A DNA stretch of 64,000 nucleotides. Origin: Macrococcoides bohemicum. Lineage in GTDB: Bacteria; Bacillota; Bacilli; Staphylococcales; Staphylococcaceae. Position numbers and translations under genes: made by a program. Within the stretch, counting starts at the first letter, position 1. Every line of letters starts with the position of its first letter. This document shows, piece after piece, positions 53,054-64,000 of the stretch. Below the pieces are notes generated by a model. It saw only the letters and a list, made by a program, of their open reading frames with translations, was not told where the DNA came from and did no database searches. Where the stretch lies: NCBI RefSeq assembly GCF_003259675.1, contig NZ_PZJG01000007.1, positions 1 through 64,000 of the forward strand, given 5' to 3'.

Positions 53054-53857
53054 CTAAATTTCATAAATTTTCGTCGGTACTGCTTTATCTGTATCATGTA
53101 TGAGCACTTCATTCACTGTATCAATATCGTGTTTATTCAGCACCTGCTCGACACTCATACGCGCTAAGTCTTTCATATTGTTATCTTGTGATAGATGTGA
53201 TAGATAGATGCGTTTCGTACTTCCTGTAATCACATCTCTCATCGCATAAGCTGCATCTTCATTCGATACGTGCCCCATATCGCTTAATATACGTTGTTTC
53301 GTACTCCATGGATAGCGTCCCATGCGTAGCATATCTACGTCATGATTACTTTCAAATACGAAACAGTCTGATCCATGTATCATACCTTTCATACGGTCTG
53401 ATACGTACCCTGTGTCTGTAATCACCGTTAACTTCTTATAGTTATTATTGAAGATATAGAACTGTGGATCTACTGCATCATGCGACACGTTAAACGATTC
53501 AATATCCATTCCTGCTAATGTTTTTGTTTCATACGGATTAAATATAAACTTTTGCTCCTCTGGTATTTTTCCATCAGCACGATTAATACGTTCCCACGTC
53601 TTTTCATTCGCATATATCGGTAACTTATATTTTCTTGCAAGCACACCTAATCCTTTAATATGATCGATATGTTCATGCGTCACAAGTATCCCATTTAAAT
53701 CTTCTATTTTACGGTCGATTTGTTCAAACAAACCTTCCATCTTCTTGCCTGTTAGTCCAGCATCGACGAGTAGCGATCCTTTCTCACTTTCAACGTACAC
53801 TGCATTCCCCGTACTACCACTTGCTAGTACTGACATATTAATCATCAAATCACTCAC
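53054..53857 (-). CDS. walJ: WalJ (YycJ) metallo-beta-lactamase-fold nuclease
   Basis: A 267-residue MBL-fold protein; relatives are 5'-3' exonucleases tied to mismatch repair and wall metabolism. Metal-site motifs: [20 protein letters not shown] (H-x-H-x-D-H), [15 protein letters not shown] and the C-terminal LSHLSQDNN. It is the last gene of the wal operon, 5 bases after walI. Confidence 0.92.
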   Translation of the reverse strand: MSDLMINMSVLASGSTGNAVYVESEKGSLLVDAGLTGKKMEGLFEQIDRKIEDLNGILVTHEHIDHIKGLGVLARKYKLPIYANEKTWERINRADGKIPEEQKFIFNPYETKTLAGMDIESFNVSHDAVDPQFYIFNNNYKKLTVITDTGYVSDRMKGMIHGSDCFVFESNHDVDMLRMGRYPWSTKQRILSDMGHVSNEDAAYAMRDVITGSTKRIYLSHLSQDNNMKDLARMSVEQVLNKHDIDTVNEVLIHDTDKAVPTKIYEI

Positions 53858-53862
53858 TTAAT

Positions 53863-54654
53863 TTACAATATTGGTTGCTCTGGATTCACAGCATCTACAT
53901 AATAAGTAGTCGACGTACCATTTGCTTTTCGTACAGCGATTTGCCATGTTGGCTTCAACACTTGTCCACGTACTTCTCGTACGATTGAATAGTATCCAAG
54001 CCTCACTGATGTCACTGTATCCCCACGTTCTAAAGCTGTTTTATAGTACAATACTTCAATCGCTTCTTTCGCTGGAATCACTTTTTTCTTTTCGTTATTC
54101 TTTCCTAGTCCTTCTTGTATATCTTTAAGATAGGTTTGTTTATAAGTTGTCACTTCATTATTATCATTATATCGAAATACGAGCTGTGCTTTATCATTAT
54201 TTAGAATCGGGTACTTGCCATATACTTGATCAAAGTAAAGAATATGTTTTTTTCTATCTATTCCACTAAGTGTATATTCTTTTCCTTTATCTATTTCAGT
54301 AATGATATACTCTTTTAACCCACTAATTATCGCATTTTCTTCGATTTTAGATAATTTTATTTTTGGTTTTACTTCTCTTGTTACGACTGTTTTTAATTCG
54401 TCGCTTTTCTTGTCAAAGTCAGCTGAGTTTTCTGTAAATCCAGCACTCTTTGCAGACATAATATTCATCATCACATGCTTAGCAGAAGGTAGTTCCGGCA
54501 ACTTTATACCTTCTTTATCAAAATCAATACGCTCGTGTTTAGCATCTTCAACAATATTTGCACGTTGAACTTTCTCATGATAGATAAAGCCGAGCGCAAT
54601 ATTGATAATCAGGAATACAAAAATAAATAACGATGTGGCATGTTTCCAATCCAT
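53863..54654 (-). CDS. walI: WalI (YycI), membrane regulator of WalK
   Basis: A 263-residue protein with one N-terminal membrane helix (about 8-27: TSLFIFVFLIINIALGFI) and an extracellular domain. With WalH it controls the WalK kinase at the membrane. It shares one base with the walH stop (TAATG), indicating coupling. Confidence 0.92.
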   Translation of the reverse strand: MDWKHATSLFIFVFLIINIALGFIYHEKVQRANIVEDAKHERIDFDKEGIKLPELPSAKHVMMNIMSAKSAGFTENSADFDKKSDELKTVVTREVKPKIKLSKIEENAIISGLKEYIITEIDKGKEYTLSGIDRKKHILYFDQVYGKYPILNNDKAQLVFRYNDNNEVTTYKQTYLKDIQEGLGKNNEKKKVIPAKEAIEVLYYKTALERGDTVTSVRLGYYSIVREVRGQVLKPTWQIAVRKANGTSTTYYVDAVNPEQPIL

Positions 54655-55967
54655 TATTTCAGCCTCCCATTATCATACTCTTTCCATTCATCATTATATT
54701 TAATAAACCATGCAGGTTTAAATGACAATGTTGACTGGATGGTTTCTTCATCTGAGCGTTCCATTTTGTAACCAATCATCATGTTCGATACACGTTCAAA
54801 ATGATAATGTTTATTTGATGCTAATGAAAAACGTACTTCTTCAGCTGTCGGAAGTTGTTTGACTTTTTCTTTTGCCGGCACTGCAACACTTGTAGTATAC
54901 AGTCCTCGTTTATATTCATATACGTTATCGTCTCCCCAAATAATATCTATCTCAGATAAGTTACGACGATTGAATACCGGGTATCCTTTGAAGAACATTT
55001 GATACTTAATTGCACTATCCGCATCTCTTACTCCAAAATAACGATAATCATCCGTAAATCCGCGATGTTCACTAATAAAATTAAATGAATTAATTAAGTT
55101 ATTCATCGGATTTGGTTTATCATGATCGACTTCTGATAAATTATTAAATTTATAGTTTTCATTATTCGTCATCTTTACAATACCTGTGTTTGAATTGTAA
55201 GTTTTAGAACGATTATTGTCAGAACGTTCAATGATACTATTTTTATCACCGAGTACCGCTTTATTAATGTTATCAACATTAATGTTATCCGCCAGATAGC
55301 TATATGCTTGCGTTTGTTTCGGTTTCTCCGGTACATACAAACTTGTCAATTCATCAGTTGTTCTTTCATTAGTAATAACGCCTATATAACTCTCCATCGA
55401 TTTACGAGACGATCTTACCAATGTATTAAATGCCTTACTAGAACCATTTGTTTCAATCTCTAACATACGATTATCATTCGTCATCATATAAAGAATAAGA
55501 TTTTGTTTTTTATGGCTATCAATAATGATGCGTTTAAATTGAGCATTACTATCCTCTTTTACAGTATCCTCTAAAATATCAGTCAAATATATAGCAACTG
55601 GTAAATTACCGGCATAGTCTAACATAACAAATTTATCTTTTAATGATTTCGACATATATGAGATACCTTGATTTTTATCGCTAATGTCTGAAACTTTTAA
55701 ACTTGAAATACGTTTAACAAATTCAATTAACATATCCTTATCTGTTGTACCAAGTACATTATTATCTGAATATACAACGACTTGATAGGGCAGAAAAATA
55801 CTATTGATATCATCTACATTTTTTGGACTAAGTGCTGTATTTGTTTTAGTAATAGACGTTTCGATATTGGCAAGGTTCGGTCTAAAGTTCCAGATTTTAT
55901 ATGTTAGTACGATACTTGATATGACAAGCGTTAACAAAATAATCCCTTTTAAGATACTTTTAAACAT
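54654..55967 (-). CDS. walH: WalH (YycH), membrane regulator of WalK
   Basis: A 437-residue protein with an N-terminal membrane helix (about 4-23) and a large extracellular part; a partner of WalI. I chose ATG 55967, which overlaps the walK stop by 8 bases with GGTGAT upstream; a start at 55982 inside walK adds five residues. The stop overlaps the walI start by one base. Confidence 0.91.
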   Translation of the reverse strand: MFKSILKGIILLTLVISSIVLTYKIWNFRPNLANIETSITKTNTALSPKNVDDINSIFLPYQVVVYSDNNVLGTTDKDMLIEFVKRISSLKVSDISDKNQGISYMSKSLKDKFVMLDYAGNLPVAIYLTDILEDTVKEDSNAQFKRIIIDSHKKQNLILYMMTNDNRMLEIETNGSSKAFNTLVRSSRKSMESYIGVITNERTTDELTSLYVPEKPKQTQAYSYLADNINVDNINKAVLGDKNSIIERSDNNRSKTYNSNTGIVKMTNNENYKFNNLSEVDHDKPNPMNNLINSFNFISEHRGFTDDYRYFGVRDADSAIKYQMFFKGYPVFNRRNLSEIDIIWGDDNVYEYKRGLYTTSVAVPAKEKVKQLPTAEEVRFSLASNKHYHFERVSNMMIGYKMERSDEETIQSTLSFKPAWFIKYNDEWKEYDNGRLK

Positions 55968-57798
55968 CCCAATCACCATCATCTAATACTTCGCATGGAA
56001 GTGTAATATATACTGATGTCCCGAAACCTTCCTTACTATTTGCCCAAATACGTCCATTATGTGCCTCAACAATCTCTTTACTAATGGCAAGTCCTAATCC
56101 GGTTCCACCCATCTTTCGTGTTCGTGCTTTATCTACTCGGAAGAAGCGGTCAAAGATTTTATCTACTTTATTTAATGGAATTCCAATACCATTATCTTTA
56201 ATTTGAATGGTCATGCGATTAAATAAAGTATTTTGTTTCACGTGGAATTCAACTTTTTTCTTACCTTTAGAATATTTCAATGCATTGGTAATGACGTTAT
56301 CAAATACTTGTGTCATCTTATCAGGGTCAATCTCGACAAATATACCGTTTTTCGGTATATCACGGATAAACGTAGCATTTTTACCTTCTGACATTTCAAA
56401 ACGATTAATAATTTTATGTATAAACATATTAAAATCAATCAGTTCTTTATTAAGATGATCATCTGTATTATCCATCTTAGATAACTGCAGTAAATCGTTT
56501 ACAAGACGAATCATGCGATCCGTCTCTTCACGTGTAACGCTTAAGAATTGCGGTGCTAAATCATCATCTTTCCATGCACCTTCTTCTAAAGCTTCAATAT
56601 AACTACGCATCGATGTAAGCGGCGTACGTAATTCATGCGAAACGTTGGCTACGAATTCACGACGTTCATTCTCAACATGGTGTTGTTCAGTAACATCATG
56701 TAATACAGCAATGTAACCCGTAATAAATCCAGTATCCTGAATAATTGTAGAGAATGACGCACGTACTATTAACTGCTCTTTCTCATTAAGGTCAATAATG
56801 ATACCACCAGCGATATCCTGTAATTCATCTAATGAATAATGCTCTTCGATATTTAATATATCTAATACGTGACGACCTTCTACTTCATCTTTATTCATAT
56901 CGAGCATCTTTAAAGCCATTTCATTTACAATACGTACACGTCCACGTCTATCCGTCGCAATAACACCATCAGACATATGTGTAATTACAGAATCAAGACG
57001 ACGTTTCTCACTTTCGGTATTCGCCTGCGCTTCCTGTACTCGTTTTGATAAATTATTAAATGTTAGAGCAAGTTCACCGATTTCATCGTTTCCATAAACT
57101 TTAACACGATTTGTATAATTACCTTTTGACATCTCTAATGCCTGATTACGCATATCTGAGATGGGTTTAGTAATCGTTCGTGCAATAAAGAACCCTAATA
57201 TAATAGTAATTAATAAAGATAATCCTGTACCGATGATGAAGATACTGTTAATCTTCATAAGTTGCGTGTAAACCGGTTCAATTGATTCCTCAACATGGAT
57301 AACCCCTAAAATTTTATTATTATCTTTGATTGGAAAGTTTTTAATCCAGACACGCACTTTACCGCCAGGGTCATCACGCAGTTTTACGCGATCATTCGTT
57401 TTCCCTAGAGATAATGATGTTTTAATCTGGCTATCATTAATCTTTTGATTAATACTCTCACGATTCGAATCGTTACTTGTCGCTAAAATAACTTCTGAAT
57501 TATCAACATAGCGAATCGTATCGATTTCTGTACGCAATGCATATTCATCAACAGTCTTTTGAATCTCTCGTTGTATTCTATTCGGTGTTTTTTTATTTTC
57601 TTTATATATATTTCGTATATCATAGTTGATTGATTTTATTTGCTGGTTAATATTTGTTTCAAAATTCTTCGTTAACTCTTTTTCCAGGTTATTCGTAAAA
57701 TATAAACCGATAATCTGCATACCGATGATAATAAGTAATACATAGATTACAACGAGCTTAATGTGTAAAGATTGAAGCTTTTTATATAACGTTTTCAT
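55960..57798 (-). CDS. walK: WalK essential sensor histidine kinase
   Basis: A 612-residue kinase of the wall-metabolism system. Order: membrane helix (about 14-34), extracellular PAS-like sensor (to about 180), second helix (183-203), HAMP ([19 protein letters not shown]), cytoplasmic PAS (about 265-370, with [19 protein letters not shown]), HisKA ([19 protein letters not shown]), and the ATPase ([43 protein letters not shown]). Essential in staphylococci. It begins 6 bases after walR. Confidence 0.96.
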   Translation of the reverse strand: MKTLYKKLQSLHIKLVVIYVLLIIIGMQIIGLYFTNNLEKELTKNFETNINQQIKSINYDIRNIYKENKKTPNRIQREIQKTVDEYALRTEIDTIRYVDNSEVILATSNDSNRESINQKINDSQIKTSLSLGKTNDRVKLRDDPGGKVRVWIKNFPIKDNNKILGVIHVEESIEPVYTQLMKINSIFIIGTGLSLLITIILGFFIARTITKPISDMRNQALEMSKGNYTNRVKVYGNDEIGELALTFNNLSKRVQEAQANTESEKRRLDSVITHMSDGVIATDRRGRVRIVNEMALKMLDMNKDEVEGRHVLDILNIEEHYSLDELQDIAGGIIIDLNEKEQLIVRASFSTIIQDTGFITGYIAVLHDVTEQHHVENERREFVANVSHELRTPLTSMRSYIEALEEGAWKDDDLAPQFLSVTREETDRMIRLVNDLLQLSKMDNTDDHLNKELIDFNMFIHKIINRFEMSEGKNATFIRDIPKNGIFVEIDPDKMTQVFDNVITNALKYSKGKKKVEFHVKQNTLFNRMTIQIKDNGIGIPLNKVDKIFDRFFRVDKARTRKMGGTGLGLAISKEIVEAHNGRIWANSKEGFGTSVYITLPCEVLDDGDWDV

Positions 57799-57804
57799 TT
57801 TGCA

Positions 57805-58506
57805 CTACTCCTGCGTTTGTAAAAAGTATCCTACACCACGACGTGTTACGATATATTCCGGATGGCTTGCATCATCTTCAATTTTTTCTCGTAATCGACG
57901 GATGGTAACGTCCACTGTACGCACATCTCCAAAATAATCATAACCCCATACTGTTTGCAGTAAGTGTTCGCGCGTCATCACCTGACCAATATGTTTCGCT
58001 AAGTAATGGAATAACTCGAACTCACGATGTGTAAGCTCTATATCTACGCCACGCTTTTTAATAGAGTAAGCTTCAGGATAAACGATAATATCTTTAATAA
58101 CGATATCTGTTGACTCTTCTTTTTCTTCTGTTTGAGCTTGTGTATAATGACGACGCAAATTCGCTTTAACACGGGCAATTAATTCACGTGTTGAGAATGG
58201 CTTCGTTACATAATCGTCAGCACCTAACTCTAAACCTAATACTTTATCAATTTCAGAGTCTTTAGCTGTCAACATAATAATCGGCATATCATATTTCTTA
58301 CGTACTTCACGACATACTTCCATACCATCACGACCAGGTAGCATGATATCTAACAATACGATATCTGGTTGCACATCATAGATAAGATCTACAGCATCAT
58401 CACCGTCATAAGCAACATGTACTTCATAGCCTTCTTTTTTCAAGTTAAATTCTAATATATCTGCAATCGGTTTTTCATCATCTACAACAACGATTTTTCT
58501 CGACAT
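57805..58506 (-). CDS. walR: WalR essential response regulator
   Basis: A 233-residue OmpR/PhoB regulator: phosphorylated Asp53 ([15 protein letters not shown]), MLTAKD, YVTKPF, and a winged-helix output ([41 protein letters not shown]). It controls autolysin and wall-metabolism genes. First gene of the operon walRKHIJ. Confidence 0.96.
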   Translation of the reverse strand: MSRKIVVVDDEKPIADILEFNLKKEGYEVHVAYDGDDAVDLIYDVQPDIVLLDIMLPGRDGMEVCREVRKKYDMPIIMLTAKDSEIDKVLGLELGADDYVTKPFSTRELIARVKANLRRHYTQAQTEEKEESTDIVIKDIIVYPEAYSIKKRGVDIELTHREFELFHYLAKHIGQVMTREHLLQTVWGYDYFGDVRTVDVTIRRLREKIEDDASHPEYIVTRRGVGYFLQTQE

Positions 58507-58612
58507 TGGCGTCCCTCTTCTCTGGTAAAATTCAATAATACCCTACTCTATAATTTACCACTGTTTTGTACTTTTTTCTATAAGGTCGCATTTTATACGA
58601 CATCACAAAAAA

Positions 58613-58638
58613 AGAAGCTAGACAAAAGTCTAACTTCT
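58613..58638 (-). terminator. Terminator of the tRNA-Glu/tRNA-Asp operon
   Basis: AGAAGCTAGAC (58613-58623) pairs with GTCTAACTTCT (58628-58638, one G-T pair); on the minus strand seven Ts follow. A palindromic stem (58652-58669) lies before it. Confidence 0.8.
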
Positions 58639-58675
58639 AAATATGAATGAGTAAGGCAATTGCCTTACTAATTAG

Positions 58676-58748
58676 CGGTCCCGACGGGAATCGAACCCGC
58701 GATCTCCTGCGTGACAGGCAGGCATGTTAACCGCTACACCACGGGACC
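58676..58748 (-). tRNA. tRNA-Asp (anticodon GTC)
   Basis: On the minus strand the 73-base gene starts GGTCCCGTGGTGTAGCGG and folds with anticodon stem/loop CCTGC-CTGTCAC-GCAGG (GUC), T-arm GCGGGTTCGATTCCCG and acceptor CGGGACC-G. CCA is not encoded. Confidence 0.95.
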
Positions 58749-58765
58749 TTACGTATTAAAATAAA

Positions 58766-58840
58766 TGGTGACCCCTACGGGATTCGAACCCGTGTTACCG
58801 CCGTGAAAGGGCGGTGTCTTAACCGCTTGACCAAGGGGCC
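58766..58840 (-). tRNA. tRNA-Glu (anticodon TTC)
   Basis: The minus strand starts GGCCCCTTGGTCAAGCGG, has anticodon loop CCGCC-CTTTCAC-GGCGG (UUC), T-arm ACGGGTTCGAATCCCGT and acceptor AGGGGTC-A with encoded CCA at the end (58766-58768). It is upstream of tRNA-Asp by 17 bases in one transcript. Confidence 0.95.
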
Positions 58841-58972
58841 ATTAATTAATAGCACAAGATTGATTATAGCATGTTGAATTTACATTTATCAAGCATTATT
58901 TTTAAGAAATATTAAAAAATTTAGTATAATTGATATGTATACACTCTGTATTAATCAAGAAAGGAGCATGTT

Positions 58973-59860
58973 ATGTCAATACCCTTGGAAAAAGTGGTAA
59001 AGCAACACAAAAAGCTGCCTTTAAAAGAAAAGATTAAGCGTTTTTCTTTCATCACTTTAGGTGCAATTCTCATGGCAGTGGCACTCGAACTCTTTTTAGT
59101 ACCTAACAAATTACTCGATGGAGGTATTGTAGGTATTTCAATTATGGCTTCACATTTACTTAAAGTACCTCTTGGATTATTTATCTTTTTATTAAATATC
59201 CCATTCTTTTACCTAGGATATAAACAAATCGGTAAAACATTTGCTTTATCCACTTTATATGCCATTACTATTTTATCAATTGGGACAGCCCTATTACATC
59301 CTGTTCCTCCTTTCGCAGATGAGAAATTTCTAGTCACTATCTTTGGTGGGGTGATTCTTGGCCTTGGTGTAGGACTCGTCATTCGTTATGGTGGTTCATT
59401 AGATGGGACTGAAATTCTTGCAATTCTTATTAGTAATAAATCTCCTTTTTCAGTTGGAGAAATCGTTATGGTTATTAATTTTTTCATCTATGTTGCTGCC
59501 GGATTCATCTTTACATGGGAATCAGCAATGTATTCAGTAATTGCCTATTTTATCGCTTTTAAAACAATTGATATCGTACAGCAAGGGTTAAATGAATCAA
59601 AATCAGTATGGATTATAAGTGATCAACACGAAGAAATTGGTGATGCTATTAATGACCGATTGGGACGTGGTGTTACATATTTATCTGGAGAAGGTGCTTA
59701 TACCGGCGAAGATAAGAAAGTCATCTTCTGTGTCATTACACGTTTAGAAGAATTTAAATTAAAAGACATCGTTAATCATTATGATGAAAATGCATTTGTT
59801 GCAATCGGCAATGTATCAGAAGTTAAAGGTGGAAGATTTAAAAAGAGAGATATCCATTAA
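58973..59860 (+). CDS. YitT-family membrane protein (DUF161/DUF2179)
   Basis: A 295-residue protein with five membrane segments (about 24-45, 50-75, 82-105, 112-135, 155-180) and a C-terminal cytosolic DUF2179 domain (GRGVTYLSGEGAYTGEDKKV, FVAIGNVSEVKGGRFKK). Function unknown; YitT-type proteins are common in Firmicutes. AAAGGAG precedes ATG 58973. Convergent with purA. Confidence 0.88.
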   Translation: MSIPLEKVVKQHKKLPLKEKIKRFSFITLGAILMAVALELFLVPNKLLDGGIVGISIMASHLLKVPLGLFIFLLNIPFFYLGYKQIGKTFALSTLYAITILSIGTALLHPVPPFADEKFLVTIFGGVILGLGVGLVIRYGGSLDGTEILAILISNKSPFSVGEIVMVINFFIYVAAGFIFTWESAMYSVIAYFIAFKTIDIVQQGLNESKSVWIISDQHEEIGDAINDRLGRGVTYLSGEGAYTGEDKKVIFCVITRLEEFKLKDIVNHYDENAFVAIGNVSEVKGGRFKKRDIH

Positions 59861-59866
59861 AACAAT

Positions 59867-59920
59867 AAAAAATAGCAATAAAGTAGTCTATTTCAATAGA
59901 TTCCTTTATTGCTATTTTTT
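59867..59920. terminator. Bidirectional terminator between yitT-like gene and purA
   Basis: A 17-bp perfect stem (59867-59883 with 59904-59920) with terminal A and T runs between convergent genes. Confidence 0.9.
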
Positions 59921-59942
59921 ATATTAATCATTTAATTAAAGC

Positions 59943-61238
59943 TTATTTATCTGTTTGCCATAAATCTTCAAGTAAGTTTGTTTGCGTTCTATCTGGTCCT
60001 ACTGAGAAGATAGAAATCTTAACATTACATAATTCAGAAATGCGCTCTAAATAACGACATGCATTATCCGGTAATTCTTCCATCGTCTTAACACTAGTAA
60101 CATCTTCTGTCCATCCAGGTAACTCTTCAAATACTGGTTTACAACGATTTAATGCATTTAAGTTAGCAGGATATTCAGTAATAATTTCACCATCTAATTC
60201 GTATGCTGTACAGATTTTAACAGTTTCTAAACCTGTTAATACATCAATAGAGTTAATTGATAAATCTGTAATACCACTCGCACGACGTGAATGACGTAAT
60301 ACAACTGAATCAAACCAACCTACACGGCGTGGACGTCCTGTTGTTGTACCGTATTCACGACCTACTTCACGGATATGGTGTCCATCTTCATCGAATAGTT
60401 CAGTTGGGAATGGCCCATCTCCTACACGTGATGTATAAGCTTTACATACGCCTACAACTTTATCAACAAAAGTCGGTCCTACACCAGTACCAACTGTTAC
60501 GTTACCTGCAATCGGGTTACTTGATGTAACAAATGGATAAGTACCATGATCGATATCAAGCATCACACCTTGTGCACCTTCAAACAATACTTTTTCTTCT
60601 GCTTCGAAAGCGTCATCTAATACTTTTGCAGTGTCCACTGTATATTGTTTCAATCGTTGTCCTGCGGCAAAGTAAGGTTCAAAGATTTCTTCAAAAGTGA
60701 ATCCTTCAGCATTGAACATTTTTTCGAATAGTTCATTTTTAGCATTTAAGTTTTCTTCTAACTTTGCTCTAAATGTTTCTTCGTCCAATAAATCAGCCAT
60801 ACGGATCCCGATACGTTGTACTTTATCAACATATGCCGGTCCAATACCTTTTTTCGTTGTACCGATTTTATTGTCGCCACGTTTTTCTTCTTCTAATTCA
60901 TCTTGTTTTAAATGGTACGGTAAAATAACTTGGGCACGATTTGAGATACGTAAGTTATCTGTACTTATACCACGTTCATTTAATGCATCTAATTCCTTTA
61001 ATAAAGCAACCGGATCTACAACAACGCCATTACCGATTACTGATAATTTATCTGAATAGAAAATTCCTGATGGTACTAAGTGTAATTTATACGTTTCTCC
61101 ACCGAATTTAATAGTATGACCTGCATTATTACCACCTGAAAAACGAGCAATCACATTTGCCTGTTCAGCTAAAAAATCTGTGATTTTACCTTTACCTTCG
61201 TCTCCCCACTGCGTCCCAACAACTACGATTGATGACAT
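59943..61238 (-). CDS. purA: Adenylosuccinate synthetase
   Basis: Makes adenylosuccinate from IMP, GTP and aspartate, first step of AMP synthesis. The 431 residues carry the N-terminal GTP-site [11 protein letters not shown] and NAGHTI (about 11-42), [30 protein letters not shown] and [20 protein letters not shown] precedes ATG 61238. A PurR box lies 69 bases upstream of the start. Next to dnaB as in staphylococci. Confidence 0.97.
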   Translation of the reverse strand: MSSIVVVGTQWGDEGKGKITDFLAEQANVIARFSGGNNAGHTIKFGGETYKLHLVPSGIFYSDKLSVIGNGVVVDPVALLKELDALNERGISTDNLRISNRAQVILPYHLKQDELEEEKRGDNKIGTTKKGIGPAYVDKVQRIGIRMADLLDEETFRAKLEENLNAKNELFEKMFNAEGFTFEEIFEPYFAAGQRLKQYTVDTAKVLDDAFEAEEKVLFEGAQGVMLDIDHGTYPFVTSSNPIAGNVTVGTGVGPTFVDKVVGVCKAYTSRVGDGPFPTELFDEDGHHIREVGREYGTTTGRPRRVGWFDSVVLRHSRRASGITDLSINSIDVLTGLETVKICTAYELDGEIITEYPANLNALNRCKPVFEELPGWTEDVTSVKTMEELPDNACRYLERISELCNVKISIFSVGPDRTQTNLLEDLWQTDK

Positions 61239-61306
61239 GCGTGCACCTCCAAATTTTCTTGACTAACCTTAGCCATTCTATCAATATATAGATGAAAAAT
61301 CAACCA

Positions 61307-61319
61307 AAAACCGAACATT
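61307..61319 (+). promoter_or_regulatory. PurR-type PurBox upstream of purA
   Basis: AAAACCGAACATT fits AWWWCCGAACWWT, the PurBox of Bacillus and Staphylococcus PurR. It is in the 318-base gap between dnaB and purA, 69 bases from the purA start. I did not find the second inverted box often paired with it. Confidence 0.75.
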
Positions 61320-61502
61320 AATAATTATACATAATTTTTCCTTATGAAATAAGGTTTTATGTATTTAGGAATGCATAAATGAATAATCTTCTTTATTTCA
61401 TTTGATTTATACTGTTTTTTCGTTTTGAAATTTAATATTTTTATTCAAAAATCAATATAATAAGTACAAACATTCCTGAAAATTATTTGTAAATTACAAA
61501 CA

Positions 61503-61546
61503 AAAACACTACTTTAAATATATTAATCGATTTAAAGTACGTGTTT
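61503..61546 (-). terminator. dnaB terminator
   Basis: A long stem (61503-61519 with about 61530-61546, one bulge) just past the dnaB stop on the minus strand. Confidence 0.7.
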
Positions 61547-61556
61547 TATAGTTTTT

Positions 61557-62954
61557 TTACATCATATCTGCATGTGCGTAATCGATATCAGTAAACTTGT
61601 TATATTGCTTTAAGAAGTGCAATTTAACAGTCCCTGTAGGACCATTACGCTGCTTAGCAATAATAATTTCTATCTCACCATTCTCATCTTGCGCACCTGC
61701 ATCAACTTCTACTTCTTCGCCATCTTCACCTTGTCCACGGTTATAATAATCATCTCGATACAAGAAGGCTACAATATCAGCATCTTGTTCAATCGATCCC
61801 GATTCACGAATATCACTCATCATCGGTCGTTTATCTTGTCGTTGTTCCACGCCACGAGAGAGCTGAGATAAGGCAATAACAGGACACTCTAATTCACGCG
61901 CTAATGCCTTTAACATACGAGATATTTCAGACACTTCTTGTTGTCTATTTTCACTTGAGCGACTTCCAGAACCTTGTATCAACTGTAGATAGTCAATCAA
62001 TATCATATCCAGTCCATGTTCCTGATGAAGTCGTCTGCATTTAGAACGAATATCTGTAATACGAATTCCTGGCGTGTCATCAATGAAAATATTTGTTCGA
62101 GATAATTTACCTACAGCAACTGTGAAACGATTCCAATCTTCTCCGTCCATCTGTCCTGTTCGCAGTCGATTCGAATCAACGTTCCCTGTACTACATATCA
62201 TACGTGTTGCAAGTTGATCTGCACCCATCTCAAGACTAAATATTGCTACTGTATACGGATGATCATTTGTAGCCACCTGTGTGGCAATATTTAACGCAAA
62301 CGCTGTCTTACCTACTGATGGACGTGCTGCGATAATGATTAAATCATTACGGTTAAAACCTGCAGTCATTTGATCCAGGTCACGATAACCGGTAGGTATA
62401 CCAGGCGTTTGGCCTTTATTATTATCAAGTTCTTCCGCATTATTAAAGACTTGTGTTAACACGTCTTTAATTTCTTTAAAACCGTCTGCACCTCGATTGG
62501 TCGACACTTCCATAATACGCTTTTCAGCATCTGCAAGTAATGTTTCCAAATCGAGTGACTCATTATATCCATCAGCCATAATACTATCAGCAACATGAAT
62601 TAAACGACGCTTTACGGCATCACGATAAACAATATCCACATAGAAATCAACGTTTCTAGCAGTAGGTACTTTCTCTGACAATTCAATAAGATAAAGTTCC
62701 CCGCCACTCGCTTCAAGCGTTCCATCCTGCGTCATTTGATTCATAACAGTAATGATATCTACAACATCGTTTTGTTCAGATAAAGTAAGCATCGCCTGAA
62801 ATATATTCTGATGACTTTGTCTGTAAAAATGTAGCGGCAATAATGTTTCAAGCACAGAAGATAATACTTCATTATCAATAAAGATAGCACCTAATACAGA
62901 TTGCTCAGCTGTTAAATTAAAAGGCAGTTTCTTACCTTCAAGATAATCTGACAT
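61557..62954 (-). CDS. dnaB: Replicative DNA helicase
   Basis: Hexameric DnaB/DnaC-type helicase at the replication fork, 465 residues. The N-terminal domain (LPFNLTAEQSVLGAIFIDNE) and the RecA-like motor are present: Walker A RPSVGKTAFAL at about 208-218, Walker B MILIDYLQLI, and RESGSIEQDADIVAFLYRDDYY. GGAGG precedes ATG 62954. Operon with rplI and gdpP. Confidence 0.96.
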   Translation of the reverse strand: MSDYLEGKKLPFNLTAEQSVLGAIFIDNEVLSSVLETLLPLHFYRQSHQNIFQAMLTLSEQNDVVDIITVMNQMTQDGTLEASGGELYLIELSEKVPTARNVDFYVDIVYRDAVKRRLIHVADSIMADGYNESLDLETLLADAEKRIMEVSTNRGADGFKEIKDVLTQVFNNAEELDNNKGQTPGIPTGYRDLDQMTAGFNRNDLIIIAARPSVGKTAFALNIATQVATNDHPYTVAIFSLEMGADQLATRMICSTGNVDSNRLRTGQMDGEDWNRFTVAVGKLSRTNIFIDDTPGIRITDIRSKCRRLHQEHGLDMILIDYLQLIQGSGSRSSENRQQEVSEISRMLKALARELECPVIALSQLSRGVEQRQDKRPMMSDIRESGSIEQDADIVAFLYRDDYYNRGQGEDGEEVEVDAGAQDENGEIEIIIAKQRNGPTGTVKLHFLKQYNKFTDIDYAHADMM

Positions 62955-62972
62955 ATTATCCTCCTAAAAATT

Positions 62973-63419
62973 TTATTCTGCTGTAACGTGAACTTTTAAT
63001 GTACCACTTACTTTATTATGTAATTTAACAGGTACATTCGTATAACCTAGACTTCTGATGCCATCATGTAAGTCCATTTTACGTTTATCAAGTTTGATAC
63101 CGTGTTGCTTATTTAAAGCATCAGCTACTTGTTTAGAACTTACAGATCCAAATAAACGGCCACCTTCACCTGATTTAGCAGTTACTTTTACTTCCAGTGA
63201 TTCTAATTTCTCTTTTAGTTTTTCCGCTTCTTCTAATTCATGTTGCTTATCCAACTCAACACGTTTCTTTTGTGCTTCTAACTGTTTTAAGTTTCCTGGT
63301 GTAGCTTCTACAGCATATTTATTCTTTAATAAGAAGTTATTTGCATAACCTACTGGTACTTCTTTAATTTCGCCTTTTTTACCTTTTCCTTTAACATCCT
63401 GAGTAAATATAACTTTCAT
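62973..63419 (-). CDS. rplI: 50S ribosomal protein L9
   Basis: 148 residues with the N-terminal rRNA-binding signature [20 protein letters not shown] and [14 protein letters not shown], a long central helix rich in K/E, and the C-terminal domain. It starts two bases after the gdpP stop. Confidence 0.97.
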   Translation of the reverse strand: MKVIFTQDVKGKGKKGEIKEVPVGYANNFLLKNKYAVEATPGNLKQLEAQKKRVELDKQHELEEAEKLKEKLESLEVKVTAKSGEGGRLFGSVSSKQVADALNKQHGIKLDKRKMDLHDGIRSLGYTNVPVKLHNKVSGTLKVHVTAE

Positions 63420-63421
63420 AA

Positions 63422-64000
63422 CTAATCTTCTCCTTCACTTTGTTCATTTATAGTTTGTTGTAATTGCAAAATTGCTTCATTGATCGTGACATTTTCAAGT
63501 TGTGTTGCAGCATTTGATAAATGACCACCGCCACCCATACTTTCCATAACAAGCTGAACATTTATTTCTCCTAACGATCTGGCAGAAATACCGATGACAT
63601 TCTCTTTTCGCTCTGCCACCACAAAAGATGCTTCAACACCTTCTATACCCAAAAGCTCGTCAGCAGCTTGTGCAACAATAACCGGATGAATGATCTCACC
63701 TACCGGGCCATGCGCAATTGCTATGCCATTATCTTCTAACTGCACGGTACGAATAATTTCGGAACGTTTAATATACGTTTCAATATCATCCTTTAAGAAA
63801 TGCTGACAAAGAATCGTATCAGCACCATGGTTTCTTAAGAAACTTGCTGCATCAAATGTTCTGGAACCTGTACGCAGCGTAAAGTTACGTGTGTCAACAA
63901 TAATGCCGGCAAGCATTACCGTTGCCTCTAGACGCGTCAACTTATGTTCTGTCGGTTGATATTCCAGTAATTCAGTTACAAGTTCTGCTGTAGAACTCGC
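63422..64000 (-). CDS. gdpP: GdpP cyclic-di-AMP phosphodiesterase (C-terminal part; cut by window edge)
   Basis: The frame continues to the right edge without a start (193 residues here). It covers the last part of the DHH domain ([20 protein letters not shown]) and DHHA1 with the GGGGH motif ([16 protein letters not shown]). The full enzyme, about 655 residues with membrane helices, PAS and degenerate GGDEF, hydrolyses c-di-AMP. Its stop is two bases from the rplI start. Confidence 0.93.
   Translation of the reverse strand, partial: ASSTAELVTELLEYQPTEHKLTRLEATVMLAGIIVDTRNFTLRTGSRTFDAASFLRNHGADTILCQHFLKDDIETYIKRSEIIRTVQLEDNGIAIAHGPVGEIIHPVIVAQAADELLGIEGVEASFVVAERKENVIGISARSLGEINVQLVMESMGGGGHLSNAATQLENVTINEAILQLQQTINEQSEGED

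Overview
The window is an AT-rich Firmicutes chromosome from the family Staphylococcaceae. Its right part shows the conserved order next to the staphylococcal replication origin: gdpP-rplI-dnaB-purA, tRNA-Glu and tRNA-Asp, walRKHIJ, rlmH. The diapophytoene-type crt cluster, hypR-merA and the SCC-type att site at the 3' end of rlmH agree. Genus is an inference; Macrococcus or Mammaliicoccus fits better than S. aureus because fni sits inside the crt cluster and hxlR/hxlAB lies downstream.

Layout. (1) 1-17.2 kb is chromosomal: end of an IS1182-type transposase, nagA, selO, a VanY-like peptidase, a catalase-fold protein, a zinc alcohol dehydrogenase, a TspO-like protein, a sodium symporter, a six-gene carotenoid operon (crtO-fni-crtN-crtM-crtP-crtQ) with a terminator-like hairpin in its leader, and hxlR with divergent hxlAB. 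(2) 17.2-52.3 kb is a composite SCC-like island without ccr or mec genes. Copies of the rlmH att core at 17246, 20079, 20143 (degenerate), 25745, 32909 and 52262 cut it into segments. The first holds hypR-merA with arsB and lytM remnants. The second holds an ABM monooxygenase, a DJ-1/PfpI protein, a UvrA-like ABC ATPase and a HEPN protein behind a miniature IS30. The third is a nuclease-rich cluster that looks like phage defence: XRE-ImmA, PD-(D/E)XK, EVE-like/HNH, a frameshifted GIY-YIG-DUF4357 gene and a second GIY-YIG protein, plus a repeat protein of TGPGGG units. The fourth holds an IS4-family element, a copper locus (mco, csp, two-component system, ydhK, copZ, copY, copB, cueP, truncated ccdA), an IS30 remnant, a cadmium locus (cadC-cadA-cadD) and junk next to rlmH (radC and hsdM remnants, a chimeric regulator). 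(3) 52.3-64 kb is the conserved origin-proximal chromosome.

How it works together. The copper genes cover efflux (CopB), cytoplasmic chaperoning (CopZ), sensing (CopY on two cop boxes and a two-component pair), oxidation outside the membrane (Mco) and binding or storage (Csp, CueP, YdhK). The cadmium genes cover sensing and two kinds of export. HypR-MerA handles hypothiocyanous/hypochlorous acid stress and the carotenoid operon gives membrane antioxidants. The third segment is the best candidate for an undescribed system: five to seven genes with four different nuclease folds next to an ImmA-type regulator, and an eroded relative of its PD-(D/E)XK gene in the neighbouring att-bounded segment.
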